A stretch of DNA of 64,000 bases from contig NZ_BMPP01000002.1 in assembly GCF_014647655.1 (NCBI RefSeq), positions 248,001 to 312,000 of the forward strand, read 5' to 3'. The translations under genes and the position numbers were made by a program. The DNA comes from Deinococcus malanensis. Lineage in GTDB: Bacteria; Deinococcota; Deinococci; Deinococcales; Deinococcaceae. A model generated the notes under the pieces. The model did no database searches, was not told the DNA's origin, and saw nothing but the letters and a program-made list of their open reading frames with translations. Shown in pieces: positions 29,147 to 37,424 of this stretch. How positions within the stretch are numbered: the first letter of the stretch is position 1; each line of letters begins with the position of its first letter.

Positions 29147-30490
29147 ATGCGCTCCTCTGCCTACTCGCGGCTCGCAACTCGCCTGAGAGACATGCTGCAC
29201 AGCCTGTGGTTCCTGCCCAGCCTGATGGTCGTTCTCTTCGTGCTGCTGGCTGTGCTGACCATCCGGCTGGAGGGGTTGATGCCTCAGTCTGGTCGGAACC
29301 AGCTGATCACATTTCCCGGAGGCGTGGAAGGCGCCCGGTCCCTGCTGAGTGCAATCGCGTCGTCCCTGTTCGGCGTTGCAGGTACGGTCTTTACGATCAC
29401 GATCACCGCGCTGAGCATTGCGTCGGGTCAGATGGGTCCCCGGCTGATGGAGAGCTTTACACGTGACTGGCGCAACAGCGTCTCTCTGGGAATGTTCCTC
29501 GGAACCGTCTCCTATACATTCACGATCCTGCGGTCGGTTCCCATCGGTCAAAGCCAGCCGGAATCCGTCCCGCATCTGGGCGTGCATCTGGCACTGCTGT
29601 TTACGTTCATCAGCATCATTGTGCTGATCTACTTTATTCATCACGTGGCCACGAGTATCAACGTGGGGTACGTCATACGCTCGGTTCACGACGACCTGCA
29701 CCGGACGCTGACCACCCAGACGGTCCAGGGACAGCGCCATGACCAGCAGCACCTGCTTCCACCGGAATGGACAGGTCAGGACATCGTGTCCGCCCCACGG
29801 AGCGGGTACCTCCAGAGTGTTGATACAGATGCCCTGGTACATCTGGCTGTCAGCCACGGCGCGACCGTCTGCCTTCTGGTCAGACCGGGAGATTTCGTCA
29901 TGAAGGGCATTCCGGTCGCCTGGGTGACACCACGGGCATGTAAGGGAATCACGCGCACGATGACCATCGGGCGGAGCCGCACGACCAACCAGGACATCGA
30001 GTATGCAGCCCGGAAACTCGTGGAGGTCGCCTCCCGGGCCCTGTCTCCGGGGACGAACGATCCGTACACAGCCATGACGGTCCTGGATCATCTCGGTGAC
30101 GCCCTGGTCTCCCTTCAGGAGCGTGGCCTGATCAATGGACAGTTCGAGCACGAAGGCCAGGTACGGCTGATCATGCCGCAGCCCGGGTTCTCCGGAATGG
30201 TGGAGACCATGTTCAACATGATCCGGCAGTACGGCAGGACCCACCCAGCCGTGATGATCCGCATGCTCGAGGTGCTCACCCGGGCGGCGGCGGTTCTGGT
30301 GGATCCGGACCGGCGAAGTGTTCTGCAGACGCACGCCGACCTCGTGTATACCGAAGCGCTTGAACATACCGAGGCCCAGCACGACCGCGATGCCCTACAG
30401 CGGCGATATCAGCGCTTCGTCGACGTCTGCCATGACAGGCGAAAATTGACAGACCCGGCGCGGCCACTCCCTGTCCAGATTCATGAGTGA
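29147..30490 (+). CDS. DUF2254 family membrane protein
   Basis: The 447-aa protein begins with an arginine-rich stretch and four predicted helices (LWFLPSLMVVLFVLLAVLTI, LLSAIASSLFGVAGTVFTIT, VSLGMFLGTVSYTFTIL and LGVHLALLFTFISIIVLIYF). A large cytoplasmic region follows (about 180-447). The segment FTITITALSIASGQMGPRLM and the cytoplasmic ALSPGTNDPYTAM motif are typical of DUF2254. The function of the family is unknown. Confidence 0.85.
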   Translation: MRSSAYSRLATRLRDMLHSLWFLPSLMVVLFVLLAVLTIRLEGLMPQSGRNQLITFPGGVEGARSLLSAIASSLFGVAGTVFTITITALSIASGQMGPRLMESFTRDWRNSVSLGMFLGTVSYTFTILRSVPIGQSQPESVPHLGVHLALLFTFISIIVLIYFIHHVATSINVGYVIRSVHDDLHRTLTTQTVQGQRHDQQHLLPPEWTGQDIVSAPRSGYLQSVDTDALVHLAVSHGATVCLLVRPGDFVMKGIPVAWVTPRACKGITRTMTIGRSRTTNQDIEYAARKLVEVASRALSPGTNDPYTAMTVLDHLGDALVSLQERGLINGQFEHEGQVRLIMPQPGFSGMVETMFNMIRQYGRTHPAVMIRMLEVLTRAAAVLVDPDRRSVLQTHADLVYTEALEHTEAQHDRDALQRRYQRFVDVCHDRRKLTDPARPLPVQIHE

Positions 30491-30593
30491 GCGCCCCTGG
30501 GTCAGATGACCGGAGTCCGTGCACCGGCACCAGACGTTGCACGTTTCGTGAAGGTCAGGGCCCGGGCTGGCGCCGGTAGTGCTGAAGTGGTCT

Positions 30594-31673
30594 CTAAGAG
30601 GTCGGCCGGAGCACTTCCGGCCCAAGATCAGCCAGACGCACCTTGCCGCACAGAGCCATGGCCAGCTGCAACTCCTCGCGCAGAAGTTCCAGGGTGTGCC
30701 GCACTCCAGCCTCGCCAGCCACCGCCAGCCCGTACAGCGGCGCGCGTCCCAGGAACACTGCGCGGGCGCCCAGGGCCACGGCCTTGAGTACATCGGTCCC
30801 ACGGGTGATGCCACCGTCCAGGTAGATCTCGGCTCTCCCCTGGACGGTATCAACGATTTCAGGCAGGGCTTCCAGCGGGGTCACGGCCGTGTCCAGCTGC
30901 CGGCCGCCGTGATTGCTGATCCAGACATGCCCGCCTACCTCCACGGTCAGCGCCGCGTCTTCGGCGGTGTGAATGCCCTTCAGGACAATGGGCAGCCGCG
31001 TCACCGAGCGCAACCATTCCAGGTCCCGCCAGTTCATGCTGGGATCGAACAGCGTGTTCAGGTAACTCAGGTCATCCAGGTGCTCGGTGCCGGGTTGCCG
31101 CTGACCCACGTTGGGGAGGCTCATGCCTTCAGGCAGGTGCAGCGGCGAGCGCAGCATAACCTCACGGCGGCCCAGGAACGGCGTATCTACCGTCAGGACC
31201 AGAGCGCGGGCTCCGGCGGCCTCGGCGCGCTGCACCAGGGCGCGGCTGACCTCGCGGTCGCGGTACAGGTACAGCTGGAACCACATCCGGCCATCTGCCG
31301 CCTGCGCCACAGCCTCGATGGGTTTGTGGCTCATGGTGCTGAGGGTCGCCAGGCTGCCGGCCGCCGCCGCCGCGCAGGCCGTGGCAACCTCGGCTTCCGG
31401 ATGCACCAGGCCATGCATGGCGCACGGAGCGATCCCAACGGGAAAACTCAGGGGCAGGCCCAGGACCTCGGTGCTCAGGTCAATGTTCGACACGTCCACC
31501 AGGACTCGCGGGCGCAGCCGAATGTGGGAAAAGCTGGCGCGATTGGCGCGAAGCGTGTGTTCGTCGTTGGCGCCGCTGGCGTAATAATTCAGCGCGTCCG
31601 GTGGCATGACCTGCCGGGCGGCAGTTTCCATATCGGTCAGGTTAAGCAGATCGGGCAGGTGCGGAGCAGTCAT
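30594..31673 (-). CDS. FMN-dependent alpha-hydroxy-acid oxidase/dehydrogenase
   Basis: This 359-aa TIM-barrel protein belongs to the lactate/glycolate/mandelate oxidase family. It has the catalytic His H255 in the signature WISNHGGRQLD, the FMN-contacting lysine K232 (PIVLKGI), and substrate-pocket residues such as Y30/Y31 (NYYASGANDE). It oxidises an L-2-hydroxy acid to the 2-oxo acid; substrate (lactate, glycolate or other) and electron acceptor are not evident. The ATG at 31673 is preceded by an AGGAGG site; a longer upstream frame is not credible. A GlcD-type oxidase for D-hydroxy acids lies 2 kb away. Confidence 0.92.
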   Translation of the reverse strand: MTAPHLPDLLNLTDMETAARQVMPPDALNYYASGANDEHTLRANRASFSHIRLRPRVLVDVSNIDLSTEVLGLPLSFPVGIAPCAMHGLVHPEAEVATACAAAAAGSLATLSTMSHKPIEAVAQAADGRMWFQLYLYRDREVSRALVQRAEAAGARALVLTVDTPFLGRREVMLRSPLHLPEGMSLPNVGQRQPGTEHLDDLSYLNTLFDPSMNWRDLEWLRSVTRLPIVLKGIHTAEDAALTVEVGGHVWISNHGGRQLDTAVTPLEALPEIVDTVQGRAEIYLDGGITRGTDVLKAVALGARAVFLGRAPLYGLAVAGEAGVRHTLELLREELQLAMALCGKVRLADLGPEVLRPTS

Positions 31674-32001
31674 AAGGCCTCCTGGTGTGGGGAACCGGGG
31701 TGTAGCACGCACCGCATGCTGGCACATCCGGGCACTCATTCCGGTGCAGCGGCGCAGCCTGGATCTTTCGGCCAGTCCCAGGAAGCGTGACGCCGATGGG
31801 GCAAGCCGGAGGTCAACTTTCGCCCTGGCCTCCTGTCCATGGGGCCCTGCACCACGCCACACCATCTTCCGGTCCATCTGCCGGATGCAGGGGTTACTCG
31901 CGCGAAATACTGCCACCTGCTTTGATTAAGAGGCCTCCTGCACCCCATCTCCAGGCAGAATTATCACGAGTAACAAGGTCTGTAACGGACTTGAATGAAA
32001 T
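31674..32001. other. Intergenic region upstream of the FMN oxidase and degenerate GGDEF genes
   Basis: This divergent intergenic space contains no gene. AT content rises toward the right-hand end, where the promoter of the + strand gene is expected. Confidence 0.5.
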
Positions 32002-32018
32002 TTCTATTTAAAATAGAA
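32002..32018. promoter_or_regulatory. 17-bp palindrome upstream of the degenerate GGDEF gene
   Basis: TTCTATTTAAAATAGAA is a perfect palindrome around one central base, 42 bp before the start codon. A possible -35 (TTGAAT, 31991-31996) and -10 (TAGAAG, 32014-32019) with 17-bp spacing flank and overlap it, so a repressor bound there would block the promoter. Confidence 0.5.
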
Positions 32019-32059
32019 GATACGCGCCATCGCCGCCTCATTCACAAAGGGACCCTGCC

Positions 32060-32911
32060 ATGTCACTGACCGTCGAAAAAAGCATCAAGCTTCGCCTTCT
32101 CGTGCTGGTGGCCCTGCTGGGCAGCTGCGCCTTTGTCGCCGGCTCTGTTTTGGGGTGGCCCCTGGGACTTGGGCTGATCGTGGCGGCGGGTGCTGGCGTG
32201 CTGCTGTCTCCCAGTTGGAGCCTGGCACTGGGGCTGGTTCTGGCCTTCGTCACGGCCGTGGCCTGGCAAAGCGGCAGCCTGCCTGTGCCTGAAGGCGCCT
32301 CAGGCACGCACTGGCTGTGGCTGATCGGTGCGGCGCTGCTTCCTCGCCTGGGCAGTGAAGTGGCCCATCAGGCACGCGGGGCCCAGGCCATGATCACCCA
32401 GCAGGCCCAGCTGCTGACCCGGCAGACCGAACTGCACCCGGTAACCGAACTGCCGGGCCCGGGTCTGGCCCAGATGTTCGTGGGCGTGCTGCAGGCGGAA
32501 TACCAGCGCTCGGGTGGGCAGGGCGCCGCCATGGCCGTGAGGATCACCGATCTGCCGGTCGCCCGGCAACTGTACGACCCGACCGAAGTCGCCACCACCC
32601 TCCGCCGGGCGCGTGACGCGGTGCGGGGCGAGCTGCGGGCCAGCGACTGGATGTTTCAGCTGACCGACGAGCTGTTTCTGGTCATCGCGAACGTGGGGCA
32701 CGAGCCCGACGGTCACCTCGCCATGGCCCGCCGGGTGGCAGCAAAGGTCAACCGCGTTCACCGCATTACCATGCAGACGCAGGTCATGCTTCTGCCGAAC
32801 GACATGGCTTTCCCCGCCATGCTGGACCATCTGCTGGGCAAAACGCCGTTCGTACCGCCGGCCGACGAGTCCGTCCAGACGATCACGACCACGCCGTTGC
32901 CAAAAGTCTGA
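32060..32911 (+). CDS. Membrane protein with degenerate GGDEF-like domain
   Basis: The 283-aa protein has three to four N-terminal membrane helices (about residues 12-110: LVLVALLGSCAFVAGSVLGW, LGLIVAAGAGVLLSP, LALGLVLAFVTAVAWQ). The C-terminal region of about 140 residues follows the GGDEF fold: HPVTELPGPGLAQMF takes the place of the usual DxLTGLxNR, and RASDWMFQLTDELFLVIAN replaces the active-site loop. The GGDEF signature itself is lost, reading LTDEL, so it is unlikely to make c-di-GMP. It may bind nucleotides or act as a scaffold. A strong palindrome sits just upstream. Confidence 0.75.
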   Translation: MSLTVEKSIKLRLLVLVALLGSCAFVAGSVLGWPLGLGLIVAAGAGVLLSPSWSLALGLVLAFVTAVAWQSGSLPVPEGASGTHWLWLIGAALLPRLGSEVAHQARGAQAMITQQAQLLTRQTELHPVTELPGPGLAQMFVGVLQAEYQRSGGQGAAMAVRITDLPVARQLYDPTEVATTLRRARDAVRGELRASDWMFQLTDELFLVIANVGHEPDGHLAMARRVAAKVNRVHRITMQTQVMLLPNDMAFPAMLDHLLGKTPFVPPADESVQTITTTPLPKV

Positions 32912-33042
32912 GGCCAGGCTCCAGGGGTCAGAAGCGACGTCCCTCGTCTGCAAGCGCGCCATGACACCTGTGAGCTACACACGGCTGCCGGGTCTGGTTT
33001 CCCGGCAGCCCTGTTCGTTGAATGCTCAAGGCGGGATGCACC

Positions 33043-33513
33043 ATGCTGGCGAAACTTCACTGCGCCCTTCGCCGTAATCCGGAGCAGATGCCTGTGCAGA
33101 TCAGACTTCCCCGGTTCCTGGGCCCCCTGATGGATCAACTCGTCGCCGCGAGCGGACCACGACCGGGCGAAACCATTCCCCCTCCCCCCTCGCTGAACCT
33201 GACGCGGCGCACCCTGCTGTACTTCAAGGCCGAGGCGTGCGTCGGGTGCGATCAGATAGACCTGTTTATCGGCCGGCTGGCGGCGACCGCTGGGGTTGAC
33301 CTGCGGGTCATCGATGCACGCCGTGGCACCCTTCCTGACCATGCCTATGGAGAGCAGCTGGTGCTTGACCGCGGCGCAGAACTTCGCAGGCAGTACCGGG
33401 TTCGCGTATTTCCCACACTGGTGCTGACCAGTGTCGCCGGGAAGATCGAAGGTGCCCTGGTGGGCGGCCCGAAGGATGAGGCCCAGATCAGCGCCCGGCT
33501 CGGCCTGACCTGA
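33043..33513 (+). CDS. Thioredoxin-like protein with CVGC motif
   Basis: The 156-aa protein has a thioredoxin-fold C-terminal part of about 110 residues with the redox motif CVGC (LLYFKAEACVGCDQIDLF) and the cis-Pro region (VRVFPTLVLTSVAGK). The first 45 residues are basic and unassigned. It is probably a thiol-disulfide oxidoreductase. I preferred the ATG at 33043 because AAGGCGGG precedes it; ATGs at 33022 and 33088 are alternatives. Confidence 0.78.
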   Translation: MLAKLHCALRRNPEQMPVQIRLPRFLGPLMDQLVAASGPRPGETIPPPPSLNLTRRTLLYFKAEACVGCDQIDLFIGRLAATAGVDLRVIDARRGTLPDHAYGEQLVLDRGAELRRQYRVRVFPTLVLTSVAGKIEGALVGGPKDEAQISARLGLT

Positions 33514-33626
33514 GGACGGCCGCGCAGGGTAAAACCGGTTTGAGTCCGTGGCTCTCTTCTCTGGGTGGAGTCATCCGGCCTGTCGATGCCACCCTTCCGG
33601 AACCGTCTGTGCGCCATGATGGTCAC

Positions 33627-35021
33627 ATGACTCCCGAAGCCCTGTCCGCGCTGCGCGCCCGTTTCGGGGAGCAGTTCAGCACCGTACCAGCGGTTCTGGA
33701 TGCCCACAGCCGGGATGAGAGTGGCCTGGAACAGATGCGGCCCCACGCGATCGTCTTCGCCCTCTGTGAGGCGGATGTGGTGGACGCCCTGGCCCTGGCC
33801 CGTGCCCACGAATTTGCGGTGGTGGCATTTGCAGCCGGCAGCAGCCTGGAAGGCCAGCTGATTCCCCTGCAAGGAGGCCTCTCCCTGGATGTCAGCGGCA
33901 TGAAAGAGGTGGTGGACGTGCAGCCCGCCGGATTCCAGGCAACCGTACAACCGGGCGTGACCTACCCCGAACTGAACCGGCTGGTGCGGGCACAGGGGCT
34001 GTTCTTCCCGGTGGACCCGGGGGCAGAGGCCAGTCTGGGCGGTATGGCGTCCACCAATGCCAGCGGCACGGGCGCGGTGCGCTACGGCACCATGCGCGAC
34101 AACGTGCTGGAGTTGCGGGTGGCCCTCATGGACGGCCGGGTGATCCGGGTGGGCAGCCGGGCGCGCAAGACCAGCGCCGGCTATGACCTCAAGCACCTGT
34201 TTATCGGGGCGGAGGGCACGCTGGGGGTCATTACCCAGCTCACCGTCAGGCTCTGGCCGCTGCCGTCGCACCTGGTCGCGCTGCGTTGCCCTTTTCCCAG
34301 CGTGGAGGCCGCCGCCGCCTGCGCCGTCAGTGTCATGACGGCCGCCCTGCAACCCGAACGACTGGAGCTGATGGACGCCGAGGGCTTGCGGGCCGTCAAC
34401 CTGCACAAGGGCACTGCCTTTCCCGAACACCCCACCCTGTGGATCGAACTTGCCTCCCCCAGCGCGGCGGCCCTGGAAGAAGCCCTGACCCTGTGCTGCG
34501 AGCTGTGTCTGGATGCCGGCGCCCAGGAGGTCGGGGTGGCCCGGGGCGCCGCCGAACGGGCCGCCCTGTGGGAAGCCCGTCACCACGCGTTCTATGCGCT
34601 TAAAGCGCTGTACCCCGAGCACACCAGCCTCAGCACCGACCTGTGCGTGCCGCTGCAGCATCTGCCCGAAATTATTGCCTTTACACGTGCGCAGGTGGAT
34701 GGGGCCGGCCTGCACGCCAGCCTGCTGGGCCACGTGGGGGACGGCAACTTTCATGTGCTGTTCCATGCCCGCCCGGACGACCAGGACACCTGGACCCGCA
34801 TCGAGGCGGTCTATGACCGGATGATTGCGCAGACGCTGGCTCTGGGAGGAACCTGCAGCGGTGAACACGGGGTGGGCCTGCACAAGCGCCGCTTTCTGGC
34901 CCAGGAGCATGCAGGCGCCCTGGAGCTGATGCGGGACCTCAAAGCGTTGCTGGATCCGCGGGGGCTGCTCAATCCGGGCAAGATCCTGCCGGATCCGGAA
35001 TCGGGCGCTGCGAGCGAATAA
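33627..35021 (+). CDS. GlcD-type FAD-linked oxidase (glycolate or D-lactate dehydrogenase)
   Basis: The 464-aa protein has an N-terminal FAD-binding type 4 domain (VVAFAAGSSLEGQLIPLQGG and GGMASTNASGTGAVRYGTM) and a C-terminal FAD oxidase domain (LLGHVGDGNFHVLFHARPDD and CSGEHGVGLHKRRFL). This is the layout of GlcD and of D-lactate dehydrogenases. It oxidises a D-2-hydroxy acid and passes electrons to the respiratory chain or another acceptor. The start at 33627 has a CATGAT hexamer 6 nt upstream, suggesting a leaderless mRNA. No GlcE/GlcF partners are adjacent. Confidence 0.9.
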   Translation: MTPEALSALRARFGEQFSTVPAVLDAHSRDESGLEQMRPHAIVFALCEADVVDALALARAHEFAVVAFAAGSSLEGQLIPLQGGLSLDVSGMKEVVDVQPAGFQATVQPGVTYPELNRLVRAQGLFFPVDPGAEASLGGMASTNASGTGAVRYGTMRDNVLELRVALMDGRVIRVGSRARKTSAGYDLKHLFIGAEGTLGVITQLTVRLWPLPSHLVALRCPFPSVEAAAACAVSVMTAALQPERLELMDAEGLRAVNLHKGTAFPEHPTLWIELASPSAAALEEALTLCCELCLDAGAQEVGVARGAAERAALWEARHHAFYALKALYPEHTSLSTDLCVPLQHLPEIIAFTRAQVDGAGLHASLLGHVGDGNFHVLFHARPDDQDTWTRIEAVYDRMIAQTLALGGTCSGEHGVGLHKRRFLAQEHAGALELMRDLKALLDPRGLLNPGKILPDPESGAASE

Positions 35022-35078
35022 AACGCCCGGCGCAATCACCGCAAAGGAGGTGCGCTAGCCTCAGGGCGGACCTTACCT

Positions 35079-36734
35079 ATGAAGATTCACGTCCTGCCAC
35101 CGCATGTTGCCCGCCTGATTGCTGCGGGCGAGGTGGTGTCGCGCCCGCTCGACGTGGTGCGGGAGCTGCTGGACAACGCCCTGGACGCCGGAGCCACCCG
35201 CGTGGACATCGAGGTGGAGGGCGGCGGGCTGGCCCTGGTCCGGGTGCGCGACAACGGCTGTGGGATCCCGGCCGACATGGTGGTCCTGGCCCCCGCACGC
35301 CACGCGACCAGCAAACTGGCTCCCGAGGAGGGCGCCGTGACCCGGGTCACGACGCTGGGCTTCCGGGGTGAAGCGCTCTGGGCTGCAGCCCAGGCCGGTG
35401 AGCTGGAACTGGTCACCCGTCCGGCCCAGCAGGTCGGGGCAGCACAGGTGCAGGCCCACGGCGAGGAGCTCCGTGTCTCGCGCACCTCGGCCCCGGCAGG
35501 CACCACGGTCACCGTGCAGCGGCTGTTTGCCCACCTACCGGCCCGGCTGAGAACCCAGGCGCCGCCCGCTACGGAAGTCCGGGAGATCACGGCGCTGATC
35601 GGGCGCTATGTGCTGCACCATCCAGGCCTGCACTGGCGCCTGACGGTGGACGGGGAAGCCCGCCTGACGCACGCGCCTTCCGACCACCGGGGCGCGGTGG
35701 CCAGCGTGTACGGTCCGCTCAGCGCCAACCGGGTTGTGGGTGTGGACGCTCCAGGGGTGCGCGGCGTGGTGTCCCGCCCGGAACTGACCCGGGCGCGGCG
35801 CGACCGGATGCATTTCAGTGTCAACGGCCGGCCCGTGCAGGCGGCCCCCGAACTGGAAAAGGCCGTGATGGAAGGACTGGCCGAACTGATTCCAGCCGGA
35901 GTGGCGCCGCTGTGCGTGCTCGACCTCACCGTCGAACCCGAGAACCAGAATCCGAACGTCCACCCCGCCAAACAGGTCGTGGCCCTTGCCGATCTGGCCG
36001 AAGTCGCTTCCCGGGTCCGCGAAGCGGTGGCGCAGGCCCTGGCAGGTCAGCCGCTGGCGCGCGGCGCGCCGGCGCTGCGTCCGCCCACCGAGAACGAAAC
36101 GACCCCGCGGCACAGCAGCTTCCCGCAGCTCACGCAGGTGGGCCTCTATCAGGACCTGTACCTGCTGGCCCAGGGCGAGGGCGACCTGTGGATCGTGGAT
36201 GCCCACGCCGCCCACGAGCGCGCGCTGTATGAGCAGCTGTCCCGTGACCTGACGGCAGCTCCGCCGCATGAACTTCCGGAGCCGGAACTGCTGCATCTGA
36301 CTCCGGGACAGCTGGCGCGGTTGCACGAACGGGCGGCAGAACTGCGCGGCTGGGGGCTGACCATCGAGGACTTTGGTGCCGGGCTGGCGCGGCTGCGGTC
36401 CGTTCCGGCCACGCTGGCCGCGCTGCCCGTTCCCCGGCTGCACGAACAGATTGTTGAAGCGGCACTTGGCGACGGCCCGGACCCCCGGCGCGACGTGTTG
36501 GCCAGGCTGGCCTGCGCACCGGCCCTGAAAGCCGGCATGCTTACCCTGCAGCTGGGCGAGCAGGTTCTGGCTGCCCTGAGCAGCTGCGAGCAGCCCTGGT
36601 CGTGCCCGCATGGCCGCCCGACCACCCTGCGTCTGGCCGAGCGTGATCTGGCGCATGCCTTTGGCCGGCGCGGCGTGCGCGACGTGGCCCGTGGGCGCGA
36701 CGCGGCCGAGCCGCCCGTGATGCCCGGGCGTTAG
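35079..36734 (+). CDS. mutL: DNA mismatch repair protein MutL
   Basis: The 551-aa protein has the GHKL ATPase motifs of MutL: RELLDNALDAGATRVDIEVE, VRDNGCGIPADMV and TLGFRGEALWAAA. The conserved NGR (HFSVNGRPVQ) and the C-terminal dimerisation domain (YLLAQGEGDLWIVDAHAAHE) follow. MutL couples MutS mismatch recognition to excision. The C-terminal domain lacks an obvious DQHAxxERxxYE-type endonuclease motif of the usual form; the equivalent reads DAHAAHERALYEQL. The gene follows the GlcD-type oxidase on the same strand, but a 57-bp gap suggests its own promoter. Confidence 0.97.
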   Translation: MKIHVLPPHVARLIAAGEVVSRPLDVVRELLDNALDAGATRVDIEVEGGGLALVRVRDNGCGIPADMVVLAPARHATSKLAPEEGAVTRVTTLGFRGEALWAAAQAGELELVTRPAQQVGAAQVQAHGEELRVSRTSAPAGTTVTVQRLFAHLPARLRTQAPPATEVREITALIGRYVLHHPGLHWRLTVDGEARLTHAPSDHRGAVASVYGPLSANRVVGVDAPGVRGVVSRPELTRARRDRMHFSVNGRPVQAAPELEKAVMEGLAELIPAGVAPLCVLDLTVEPENQNPNVHPAKQVVALADLAEVASRVREAVAQALAGQPLARGAPALRPPTENETTPRHSSFPQLTQVGLYQDLYLLAQGEGDLWIVDAHAAHERALYEQLSRDLTAAPPHELPEPELLHLTPGQLARLHERAAELRGWGLTIEDFGAGLARLRSVPATLAALPVPRLHEQIVEAALGDGPDPRRDVLARLACAPALKAGMLTLQLGEQVLAALSSCEQPWSCPHGRPTTLRLAERDLAHAFGRRGVRDVARGRDAAEPPVMPGR

Positions 36735-36821
36735 CGGGACATGCTGCCGGGCTGGTTGGGCGCCCAGGGTCGGCTAAACGTGCGTGCGGTTGCCCGACCC
36801 TCCCACTAGACTCGGTGCGCC

Positions 36822-37286
36822 ATGCCTCGTTTCCTTGCGCTGCCGGCGCTTGTGTTCATGTCTGCTGCTCAGGCAGCTCCAGCCAGCTTTCAGTTGAAGC
36901 TGGCGACTCCGCCGGGCACGCAGTCCATCGCGCTGGTGACGCATCCGGCGCAGGCGATTGCGCAGAACGTGACGGCCGGGCCCGGCGGCGCCGATCCGAA
37001 AGCCGAGTTCACGGTGGAAAGCGACGGCTGCCTGAGCTACTCGTACTTCGCCAACCCCGGGTCGGCCTCCCGGTACGGCCGCAAGGATCTGTGCGGCTTT
37101 ACCCGGAGTGGCCTGAAGGTCAAGGTGGTCAACACCGCTCCTAAACTCGGCCAGTGGACGGTCGTGGCGTACCTTACCAGTGCCCGGGGCCAGCAGGTTC
37201 CGCTGCGGATTCTGGCCAGCGTCACGCCCTGGAAAGCCGCCGCACCACCGACCCTGCGGCAGGTCGTCCCACCTCTAAATCCCTAA
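36822..37286 (+). CDS. Exported protein of unknown function
   Basis: The 154-aa product has a signal peptide (LALPALVFMSAAQA) and a beta-rich mature part with two cysteines (VESDGCLSYSYF and RKDLCGFTRSG) that may pair. TAGACT lies 9 nt before the ATG, again consistent with a short or absent leader. No family recognised. Confidence 0.75.
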   Translation: MPRFLALPALVFMSAAQAAPASFQLKLATPPGTQSIALVTHPAQAIAQNVTAGPGGADPKAEFTVESDGCLSYSYFANPGSASRYGRKDLCGFTRSGLKVKVVNTAPKLGQWTVVAYLTSARGQQVPLRILASVTPWKAAAPPTLRQVVPPLNP

Positions 37287-37309
37287 GGCCGAAACGGTGA
37301 GCCTCAGGC

Positions 37310-37344
37310 TGTGCCTGCCACACCGATGATGTGCGGCAGGCACA
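37310..37344 (+). terminator. Putative terminator hairpin after the exported protein gene
   Basis: A 10-bp perfect stem (TGTGCCTGCC 37310-37319 with GGCAGGCACA 37335-37344), extended inward by CAC/GTG after one mismatch. It lies 24 nt after the stop. There is no T tract. Confidence 0.6.
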
Positions 37345-37424
37345 GGCGCCGTGGGTTTATTTCCCGGGACGGTTCTGTCCACCCGCCAGCCCCTGAACAG
37401 GGCATGATAGGTGGGGGCGCAAAC

